Positions 49,998 to 56,807 of a stretch of DNA of 56,807 nt are shown one piece after another (position 1 is the first letter of the stretch; every line of letters begins with the position of its first letter). The notes under the pieces are model-generated. The model was not told the DNA's origin, ran no database searches, and saw only the letters and a program-made list of their open reading frames with translations. The stretch is from Thioclava pacifica DSM 10166 (GTDB lineage Bacteria; Pseudomonadota; Alphaproteobacteria; Rhodobacterales; Rhodobacteraceae): positions 1 through 56,807 of the forward strand of contig NZ_AUND01000005.1 in NCBI RefSeq assembly GCF_000714535.1, given 5' to 3'. The position numbers and the translations under genes were made by a program.

Positions 49998-52229
49998 ATG
50001 AATGTCGAAACTCTTCAGGACCTGCCGGAAGCGATCCGCAGCGCGTTCTCCGAGCCCGAGATGGCCGAGTGGCTCCGGGCGCGGGAGCGGCTGCGGGGCG
50101 CGGGATACGGACGTACGGTCCCGCGCGCCTATGAGCGGTGTTCGCTGGTTCTTGCACCCAGGCTTGGTGCGGTCGCAACGGTCGAGCTGGCAAAGCTCAT
50201 CTCGCACGTCGCGATCCGGGTATCGCCGCGCGCGGCTGAACGCGTTTGTACCTCGGCAGAATTCGTCGCGCAGAGATATGAGGCCCTGGCCTTCAGTGCC
50301 TGGCTGGCGCTGATGAAACGCGTGGCAACGCAGGCGCCGGAATCCGTCTACCCTTTTCTCGACAATATGGAGCGGCTTGTCGGTCGTCTCTCTGCAAAGG
50401 GTCTCGAAGACTGGGTCGCCACCGGGTTGCGCCTTGCGGGAAGAGACGCGGACAAGAGAACGTCTTATTTCTCCTTGCAGACCGCCGAGGCACAGCGTGC
50501 GCTCGAGCAGGAGAGCGGAGAACAAAGCTTTTACGATTACGAACGTCGGCTGCGTGCCTATCTCACGGCAATTTCCGGCGCGACACCGCCTCTGCGCGTG
50601 GCGCCCACGGCTGGGGGCGAAAAAGCTGTGCGGCGGGTGTCCTTCGCGGGCAATGTGATCCTCGTGCCGCCGAGCCTGCCCGGCTACCGCGGCGAGATGG
50701 AACCCCTGTTCCGCGCCGCGCTCGCCCATATCGGGGCGCATATCAGATTCACGCCGAAGCCTTTCGAAGTGGGCCAGCTCAAGCCGTTACAGATGGCGGT
50801 CGTGTCCCTGATAGAGGATGCGCGGGTTGAACAGCTTGCCGCGCAGGAGATGCCCGGATTGCGCAGGCTTTGGCTGCGTTTTCATGTCGCTCAGCCCGGT
50901 GGCCTTCCGACGGCGCCCAGCCTTTTCGCGCGTCTGGCGCGCGCGCTGATCGATCCTGACTTCGAGGACCCGGACGGATGGGTCCAGAAGGGGCGCCGGA
51001 TGTTCATGGGGCTCCGCGATCACTGGCACGATCCGGCGATCAGCCGCGAGATCGGAAACCTTCTCGGCAACGATCTCGGGCAGCTTCGCGTGCAGTTCAA
51101 TGCGAAGGATTACGTGGTTCAGCCCGCCTATCGTGATGACAATCTCGGTCTGTGGGCGCTCGACGAGCCGCCTCCGGAAGAGGCGCAGACCCTTGAGGTT
51201 CAGGTCGACACCGTGCAGCTACGTCGCTCCGAACCGACCCCGGGCGCGGGCAACCAGTCCCAACAACAGGAAACGACCGAGAACGACCGGGTCGAGAAGG
51301 TCGCGCCCGTCACCGAAGAAGCCGAAGAGGGGCGGGCGGTCGCCTCTTATCCCGAATACGACTACGAGATCGGCCGGGAACGCGCGAACTGGACTGTGGT
51401 GAAGGAATATCCGGCTGCTCCGGGTAATCGCCGCTTCTGGCAGGATTTGCAGGACACGCAGGGTGCGCTTCTGTCCCGCATCACCGGGCTGGTGCGATCG
51501 GCGCAGATTGGGCGTGCCCGCAGGGAGAAACGGCAGGCAGAGGGCGAGGTTCTCGATCTCGACGCCTGTATCGAAGCGGCGACGGCATTGCGGGCGGGGG
51601 AGTTTCCCGATCACCGTCTCTATGAGAGGCAGGCGCCGCCGACACGCGATCTCGCGGTCAGTCTTTTGCTTGATATTTCGCAATCGACATCCGATCTGGT
51701 CCCCGGAACTCAGCACCGAATTCTTGATATGGAGCGCGATGCGACAGCGGTTCTTGCGCATGCGATGAACGAGATCGGGGATCCTTTCGCGATCAATGCC
51801 TTTTGCTCGGCCGGGCGCGAAGACGTGCGCGTCGTCGCGGTGAAAAGATTTTCCGATTCGATGGATGCGGATACGGGCTCAGCGCTCTCGGGGCTGAAGC
51901 CAGGCTATTCGACGCGACTCGGGGCTGCCTTGCGCCATGCCGGGAGAGACCTCGCGCAAGTGCCGCGTCATCGCCGTTTGTTGCTTCTCATCACGGATGG
52001 TGAGCCGTCCGATATCGACTCGCCCGATCCGGAATATCTTGTTCGGGACGCGCAGCGCGCCGTCCGCAGCCTGAGCGCGATGGGAATTGACACCTTCTGC
52101 GTCGGCCTCGGGCCGCGAAACAAGGAACAGGAAGCCGCTATTTTCGGCCGGAACGGGTTTATCCAGATCGACGCGCTGAGCACGCTGCCGGACAAGCTTC
52201 TGTCGCTCTATCTCAGACTGACCCGCTAG
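49998..52229 (+). CDS. NorD/CbbO-type VWA-domain protein
   Basis: This 743-residue protein has a long helical N-terminal region, an acidic, disordered segment (about 390-450) and a C-terminal von Willebrand A domain. The MIDAS motif is DISQS at 559-563, with later LLLITDGEPSDIDSPDPEYLVRDAQRAV. CbbO/NorD proteins bridge the MoxR hexamer and the substrate enzyme through the MIDAS metal. ATG 49998 was chosen because the upstream part of the frame overlaps the AAA+ gene. It converges on xylB with only a 58-base gap and no obvious terminator. Confidence 0.9.
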   Translation: MNVETLQDLPEAIRSAFSEPEMAEWLRARERLRGAGYGRTVPRAYERCSLVLAPRLGAVATVELAKLISHVAIRVSPRAAERVCTSAEFVAQRYEALAFSAWLALMKRVATQAPESVYPFLDNMERLVGRLSAKGLEDWVATGLRLAGRDADKRTSYFSLQTAEAQRALEQESGEQSFYDYERRLRAYLTAISGATPPLRVAPTAGGEKAVRRVSFAGNVILVPPSLPGYRGEMEPLFRAALAHIGAHIRFTPKPFEVGQLKPLQMAVVSLIEDARVEQLAAQEMPGLRRLWLRFHVAQPGGLPTAPSLFARLARALIDPDFEDPDGWVQKGRRMFMGLRDHWHDPAISREIGNLLGNDLGQLRVQFNAKDYVVQPAYRDDNLGLWALDEPPPEEAQTLEVQVDTVQLRRSEPTPGAGNQSQQQETTENDRVEKVAPVTEEAEEGRAVASYPEYDYEIGRERANWTVVKEYPAAPGNRRFWQDLQDTQGALLSRITGLVRSAQIGRARREKRQAEGEVLDLDACIEAATALRAGEFPDHRLYERQAPPTRDLAVSLLLDISQSTSDLVPGTQHRILDMERDATAVLAHAMNEIGDPFAINAFCSAGREDVRVVAVKRFSDSMDADTGSALSGLKPGYSTRLGAALRHAGRDLAQVPRHRRLLLLITDGEPSDIDSPDPEYLVRDAQRAVRSLSAMGIDTFCVGLGPRNKEQEAAIFGRNGFIQIDALSTLPDKLLSLYLRLTR

Positions 52230-52287
52230 CTCCGGTCGCGGGCGCCGAGGGGAACTGGCCTCTCCACATGGCTCTTCAGTAGCGCGA

Positions 52288-53766
52288 TCACGAGCCGAAG
52301 CCGCGCGCGTCGCGGATCGCGGGGTGCAGCGCGCGGTAGCGGGCATATTGCGCGTCGAAAGCGGCGCGCAGTGCGGCGCGTGGCGCGACGCGCCCGGCGA
52401 TGGCCGGGGCGGTGAAGATATCCGACGGGAGCGCACCGGTCGCGGCGCAAAGGCCAAGGCGGGCCGCCCCGAAGGCCGCGCCGTAATCCCCGGCTTCGGG
52501 CAGAAGGATCTCGGTGTCGAGATTGGTCGCGATCATCTCCAGCCAGAGCCGCGACCGTGACCCCCCGCCGACCGCGATCAGCTGATCGACCCGCGTCCCG
52601 GCCTCCGCCAACACCCGCTGGCAATCGCGGAACGCGAAGGCGACGCCCTCCATCACCGCCTGGGTCATGCGCTCGGCGGTGCTCAGATGCGACAGGCCGG
52701 TGAAGCTGCCGCGCGCGCTCGCATCGTTATGAGGGGTGCGCTCACCCGATAGATAGGGCAGGAAAATCTCTTCGCCCGGGCCTTTATAGTCCCGCGCGAT
52801 CTCGCCGGTCAGTTCCGCGACATCGCGCCCGATCAGCTTTGCGATCCAGTTGAGGCTGTCGCTTGCCGACAGGATCACCCCCATCTGGTGCCACATGTCG
52901 GGCAGGGCATGGCAGAAGCTGTGCACCGCACCGGCCGTATTGGGCGAAAACCGGTCATCGGCGACGAAAAGCACGCCGGAGGTGCCAAGCGAGACGAAGC
53001 CCTGACCGGGGGTGATCGCACCGATCCCGCAGGCCGAGGCGGCATTGTCGCCGCCGCCACCCGCGACGGGGACCGGACGGGGAATTCTCCAACGCGCGCG
53101 CAGTTCGGGGCGCAAGGCTCCTGCGACGGCAGTTCCCTCGACCAGCGCGGGCATGTGGCTGCGTGTGAGCCCCGTCGCCGTCAGGATCGTACCGGACCAG
53201 TCACGCTTGCCGACATCGAGCCAGAGCGTGCCCGCCGCATCCGACATCTCCGAGATATGCTCGCCGGTCAGGCGCAGCCGCAGATAATCCTTCGGCAGAA
53301 GGATTTTCGCGACTTTCGCGAAGATTTCGGGTTCGTGACGCGCGACCCAGAGCAGTTTGGGCACGGTGAAGCCGGGCATCGCGAGGTTGCCGGTGATTGC
53401 GTGCAAATCGGGCGCCGCGGTTTCGAGCGCCGCACATTCCTCGGCTGCGCGCATATCGTTCCACAGGATCGCGGGACGTAGAACCGTGTCGGCGGCATCG
53501 AGCAGAACCGCCCCGTGCATCTGGCCCGACAAACCCAGCCCGCTCAGCGCAGCCATATCCTCGGGTGCCTTCGCGGCCAGCGCGTCGAGCGCGGCGAGTG
53601 TTGCCTGCCACCAATCCTCGGGGGCTTGCTCGGACCAGCCCGATTGTGGGCGCGAGACTGTAAGCGGCTGATGCGCCTCGGCCAGAACCTTTCCGGTCGG
53701 GTCGATCAGCACCGCCTTGATCCCGGAGGTGCCCAAATCGATGCCCAGATAGGTCTCGCGCGCCAT
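52288..53766 (-). CDS. xylB: Xylulokinase
   Basis: This 492-residue FGGY-family sugar kinase has the N-terminal phosphate loop LGIDLGTSGIKAVLID, substrate-binding GLSGQMHGAVLLD, the conserved GGGGDNAASACG with the catalytic Asp, and the C-terminal VGGGSRSRLWLEMIA signature. It phosphorylates D-xylulose to xylulose 5-phosphate. ATG 53766 begins the family N-terminus; the frame to 54021 upstream shadows mtlK. It is the last gene of the smo/mtl operon and takes keto-sugars produced by the dehydrogenases into central metabolism. Confidence 0.95.
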   Translation of the reverse strand: MARETYLGIDLGTSGIKAVLIDPTGKVLAEAHQPLTVSRPQSGWSEQAPEDWWQATLAALDALAAKAPEDMAALSGLGLSGQMHGAVLLDAADTVLRPAILWNDMRAAEECAALETAAPDLHAITGNLAMPGFTVPKLLWVARHEPEIFAKVAKILLPKDYLRLRLTGEHISEMSDAAGTLWLDVGKRDWSGTILTATGLTRSHMPALVEGTAVAGALRPELRARWRIPRPVPVAGGGGDNAASACGIGAITPGQGFVSLGTSGVLFVADDRFSPNTAGAVHSFCHALPDMWHQMGVILSASDSLNWIAKLIGRDVAELTGEIARDYKGPGEEIFLPYLSGERTPHNDASARGSFTGLSHLSTAERMTQAVMEGVAFAFRDCQRVLAEAGTRVDQLIAVGGGSRSRLWLEMIATNLDTEILLPEAGDYGAAFGAARLGLCAATGALPSDIFTAPAIAGRVAPRAALRAAFDAQYARYRALHPAIRDARGFGS

Positions 53767-53786
53767 GTGTTCTTCCCCTACGCCGC

Positions 53787-55259
53787 TCAGGACGCGAGAT
53801 AGGCGTCGATCGCGGCGCTCATGCCCTCGGCCCAGATCATCTCGAGCCAATGGGCGAAAGCGTCTGCGAAACGGGGCGCGTCGGCAAGATCGCCATAGGT
53901 CTGGCGTATCTCGAGCCACCGGCGCGGATCGGATTTCGCCTCCTGCGCGCGCAGCGTGAGCGCCTCCCAGAACGGATCGTTCGGGGTGATCTCGGAGCCG
54001 TCCTCGCGCGTGCCGGCGCACATCCGCGCCCAGGCCGCCTCGACCAGCGCCAGACCGGACACCGGCTTGCCCGCAGCCAGACCTTCACGCACCGAAGGCA
54101 GAACGAAGCCCGGGTGACGCGACGATCCGTCGAATGCCACGCGCCGCGTCGTGTCCACGATCGCCGGGTTCGAGAACCGCCGTGCGATCAAATCGACATA
54201 GGCCTCGGGTGTCATTCCGGGCACTTCGGCGACGTGGGGGGCGATCTCCTCGCGCTCGACCTTGTCATAGAGCGCGCGGATCTTCGGGTGCTCCATGCAG
54301 CCCGAGATCGTCTCGACGCGCAGCACCTCGCCGGGCACGGAAATCACCTGATGACCGCCATTGAGAATGCGGATCTTCATCACCTCGTAATCATGCACGC
54401 GGTCCGAGAAGGTCGCGCCCGCGCGGTCCCAATCGGGGCGACCGGCGCAGAAATCATCCTCGATCACCCATTGGCGGAAATTCTCATGCGTGACCGGCGC
54501 CGCGTCATCGATCCCGAAAGCGAGCGCCTGGGCGAGCTCTTTCGGGCCGGTCGCCGGCACGATGCAATCGACCATCGAGTTCGGGAAAGAACAATTCGTC
54601 TCGATCCAGTCGGCGAGGTCCGGATCCTGCATCCGCGCGAGTGACACCACCGTCTGGCGCAGAATGCGGCCATTGGCTTGAAGATTGTCGCAGCTCTGGC
54701 CGGTGAAGGGGCCGGTCCCGCGCGCGCGGCGCAGCCGCAGCGCCGCGACCATCGCACCGAATGCGGTGCGCGGGCGATCGGGATTGGCCGCGTCATGGAC
54801 AATATCGGGATGAGCGGCGTCGAAGCCCTTGCCAGCGGGGTCGATGTAATAGCCACCCTCGGTCACGGTCAGCGCGACGATGCGGATATCGGGCTCGGCC
54901 ATCCGCGCGATGAGCGCGCCATTGTCCTCCTCGATCGGGATATAGTCGATCATCGAGCCCACCACTTCCGCCGAGGAGCTTTCAGGACCAAGTTCGATCA
55001 GCGTCGTCAAATAGTCCTGAGCGGCCAATTTCGCGCGCTGCACGGCGTCATAGCTGCGCACGCCCGCGCCCACGATGGCCCAATCCTGCGCGAGACCTTG
55101 CTGCATCAGTCGGTGCAGATACCAGGCCTGATGCGCACGGTGAAAATTGCCCAGCCCGATATGCACGATCCCGGCGCGGAGCGCGCTTCGGTCATAGCGG
55201 GGCCGCTCCACGCTGTCGGGCAGGCGGTTCAGGGTCGCGTTCGAGAGCTTGATGGCCAT
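53787..55259 (-). CDS. mtlK: Mannitol 2-dehydrogenase
   Basis: This 490-residue polyol-specific long-chain dehydrogenase has an N-terminal Rossmann region with IVHIGLGNFHRAHQAWYL and the catalytic core KIRILNGGHQVISVPG. It oxidises D-mannitol (also D-arabinitol or sorbitol) to the keto-sugar with NAD+. Length and architecture match the Rhodobacter sphaeroides enzyme. It lies between smoS (31-base gap) and xylB (20-base gap), all on the minus strand. Confidence 0.95.
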   Translation of the reverse strand: MAIKLSNATLNRLPDSVERPRYDRSALRAGIVHIGLGNFHRAHQAWYLHRLMQQGLAQDWAIVGAGVRSYDAVQRAKLAAQDYLTTLIELGPESSSAEVVGSMIDYIPIEEDNGALIARMAEPDIRIVALTVTEGGYYIDPAGKGFDAAHPDIVHDAANPDRPRTAFGAMVAALRLRRARGTGPFTGQSCDNLQANGRILRQTVVSLARMQDPDLADWIETNCSFPNSMVDCIVPATGPKELAQALAFGIDDAAPVTHENFRQWVIEDDFCAGRPDWDRAGATFSDRVHDYEVMKIRILNGGHQVISVPGEVLRVETISGCMEHPKIRALYDKVEREEIAPHVAEVPGMTPEAYVDLIARRFSNPAIVDTTRRVAFDGSSRHPGFVLPSVREGLAAGKPVSGLALVEAAWARMCAGTREDGSEITPNDPFWEALTLRAQEAKSDPRRWLEIRQTYGDLADAPRFADAFAHWLEMIWAEGMSAAIDAYLAS

Positions 55260-55290
55260 CTCGGGGGCTCCTTCTTCCGGCGTGGGCCGG

Positions 55291-56061
55291 TCAACTCATC
55301 CAGTTGCCGCCATCGACATTGAGCGTCTGGGCGGTGATGTAGCGGGCCTCGTCGGAGGCGAGAAAAACACATGGACCGGCGATGTCCTCGGGGCGGCCCA
55401 TCCGTCCGAGCGGGACGGCCTCGCCAACGAGGCGCTTTTTCTCGCCAAGTGCGCGGTGCTCGTATTTGGCGAAAAGTGCGTCGACCTGATCCCACATCGG
55501 AGTGTCGACCACCCCTGGTGCGATCGCGTTCACGCGGATGTTGTGGGGGGCGAATTCCAGCGCGAGCGATTGCGTGAGCGAGATCACCGCCGCCTTTGTC
55601 GAACAGTAGATCGCGATGTTCGGCTCGCCCCGCCGTCCGGCCTGCGAGCTGAAATTCACGATCGCGCCGCCCCCGCGCCGCTTCATCCCCGGCACGACGG
55701 CCTGAATGGCAAAGAGCGTGCCCGCGACGTTGATGTCATATTGGCGGCGGTAGTCCTCGAAGGTGATCTCTTCGATCGGGGCCATGTTGAAGACGCCCGC
55801 ATTGTTCACGAGGATGTCGATCCCGCCCCAGCGTGCCTCGACGGCGGCGACACCTGCCGCGATCTCCTCGCGGTCAGTGACATCCATCGCGACGGCCATC
55901 GCCTCGGGGCCGAGGGCGGCGGCAGTCTCGGCTGCCTCTGCTTCAAGCCGGTCGGCCACGGCGACATGCGCCCCCGCCGCGACATAGGCCGCACAGATCG
56001 CCCGTCCGATCCCGCGCGCGCCCCCGGTGACGAGGGCGACCTTGCCCGCGAGCGCGCTCAT
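55291..56061 (-). CDS. smoS: Sorbitol (glucitol) dehydrogenase, SDR family
   Basis: This 256-residue classical short-chain dehydrogenase has the cofactor motif GGARGIG (13-19), NNAG at 86-89 and the catalytic S139, Y152, K156 (IYCSTKAA). Its length equals that of R. sphaeroides SmoS, which oxidises D-sorbitol to D-fructose. ATG 56061 overlaps the upstream ATPase stop (ATGA), so the upstream part of the frame (to 56253) is not coding. Confidence 0.93.
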   Translation of the reverse strand: MSALAGKVALVTGGARGIGRAICAAYVAAGAHVAVADRLEAEAAETAAALGPEAMAVAMDVTDREEIAAGVAAVEARWGGIDILVNNAGVFNMAPIEEITFEDYRRQYDINVAGTLFAIQAVVPGMKRRGGGAIVNFSSQAGRRGEPNIAIYCSTKAAVISLTQSLALEFAPHNIRVNAIAPGVVDTPMWDQVDALFAKYEHRALGEKKRLVGEAVPLGRMGRPEDIAGPCVFLASDEARYITAQTLNVDGGNWMS

Positions 56062-56807
56062 GCGATCCGCATCCCGTCCGCGTCGAAGCGATGGATCTTG
56101 TCCTCCTGCGGTGTGAGGAAGATCGTATCGCCATGGCGCAGGCTGACTTCGCCGCTGGTGCGCACGGTCATGCTCTCGGCCAGCCCCGTGCCCATCACAT
56201 GGAAGAAGGTGTCGGAGCCCAGATGCTCGGAGACGCCGACCGTTCCTTTCCACGCGCCTTCGCTGGACGAGATCGCGATATGCTCGGGGCGGATGCCGAT
56301 GGTATGGGCGCCGTGCTTTGCGGCTTCCTCGCCGGAGATGAAATTCATCTTCGGGCTGCCGATGAAGCCTGCAACGAAGAGGTTGCGCGGGCGCTCATAG
56401 AGCTCAAGTGGTGCGCCGACTTGCTCGATCCGGCCTGCTTGCAGAACCACGATCTTGTCGGCCATGGTCATCGCCTCGACCTGATCATGGGTGACGTAGA
56501 TCATCGTCGTGGCGAGGCGGTTATGCAGCTCGGAGATCTCCAGCCGCATGCCCACGCGCAGCGCCGCGTCGAGATTTGAGAGTGGCTCGTCGAAGAGGAA
56601 AGCCGCCGGTTCGCGCACGATGGCGCGGCCGATGGCGACGCGCTGGCGCTGACCGCCCGAAAGCTGGCCGGGCCGACGATCGAGATAGTCGCCAAGGTTG
56701 AGAACCTTCGCCGCCGCCTCCACGCGCTTGTCGATCTCGGCCTGGTCGAACTTCGCCATCTTCAGCGGGAAGGCGATGTTCTTGCGCACCGACATATGCG
56801 GGTAGAG
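56058..56807 (-). CDS. smoK: Polyol ABC transporter ATPase, SmoK/MalK-like (5' end beyond window)
   Basis: At least 249 codons are present; the N-terminus, including Walker A, lies outside the window. The visible part starts [15 protein letters not shown] in the Q-loop region. It has signature [14 protein letters not shown], Walker [14 protein letters not shown]-loop [13 protein letters not shown] and a C-terminal TOBE/OB domain of the MalK type ([11 protein letters not shown]). It energises sorbitol/mannitol uptake with periplasmic and membrane components encoded further upstream. Confidence 0.93.
   Translation of the reverse strand, partial: LYPHMSVRKNIAFPLKMAKFDQAEIDKRVEAAAKVLNLGDYLDRRPGQLSGGQRQRVAIGRAIVREPAAFLFDEPLSNLDAALRVGMRLEISELHNRLATTMIYVTHDQVEAMTMADKIVVLQAGRIEQVGAPLELYERPRNLFVAGFIGSPKMNFISGEEAAKHGAHTIGIRPEHIAISSSEGAWKGTVGVSEHLGSDTFFHVMGTGLAESMTVRTSGEVSLRHGDTIFLTPQEDKIHRFDADGMRIA

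Noticed and set aside
1-56807. tRNA genes, CRISPR arrays and intact insertion sequences
   Set aside because: No cloverleaf with conserved T-loop, no regularly spaced repeats and no transposase were recognised by eye. A covariance or profile search could still find a weak case.

Overview
The window is GC-rich alphaproteobacterial DNA. The gene families (Trb system with DUF2840/DUF736/DUF3363 partners, an smoS-mtlK-xylB polyol operon, NorQ/NorD-type proteins) point to Rhodobacteraceae or a close relative. No rRNA, tRNA, CRISPR array or intact insertion sequence was recognised.

Region 1 (1-18.9 kb) is the transfer core of an integrative and conjugative element (or related plasmid) of the type that pairs a DUF3363 relaxase with a Trb mating apparatus. 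It holds the tail of a probable parA, DUF2840, traF, DUF736, a lytic transglycosylase, relaxase, traG, a ribbon-helix-helix protein, then trbBCDEJ-K-LFGI and DUF2274. About 2.7 kb of foreign DNA splits it between the RHH gene and trbB: a badly decayed type III restriction-modification locus and a RES/Xre-type toxin-antitoxin pair with its own promoter.

Region 2 (19-37.2 kb) looks like the element's cargo and has an envelope and metal theme. It holds a patatin-like lipase, an ABC exporter with two permeases, a secreted calcium-loop protein, a BcrC-like phosphatase, a Tat-exported cupredoxin, an operon mprF / APC permease / DedA-PAP2-LssY fusion, a COG4280 membrane protein with a small partner, a MurR/RpiR regulator, a PepSY protein, an OmpR-type two-component system, and a MerR regulator with a CDF metal exporter. 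A 16-bp palindromic box (TTAC-N5-TGTAAGA in its oriented form) lies 85-100 bp upstream of three of these units and probably defines one regulon of the resident response regulator.

Region 3 (37.2-38.1 kb) has no credible gene. It contains imperfect direct repeats and terminators and may hold the boundary between element and host DNA.

Region 4 (38.1-52.2 kb) is an amide-utilisation locus. An NCS1-type permease and an alpha/beta hydrolase lie on the minus strand. On the plus strand come cytosolic sensor amiC, ANTAR antiterminator amiR, an RNA leader with two A1/G4 hexaloop hairpins and a strong terminator, a complete Urt/Fmd-type ABC importer, aliphatic amidase amiE with all catalytic residues, and a NorQ/NorD-like MoxR AAA+/VWA pair. 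The likely circuit is: amide binds AmiC, AmiR is released, it binds the leader, the terminator is bypassed, and uptake, hydrolysis and an AAA+ activator are made together.

Region 5 (52.3-56.8 kb, minus strand) is the end of a sorbitol/mannitol operon, smoK-smoS-mtlK-xylB, truncated by the window edge.
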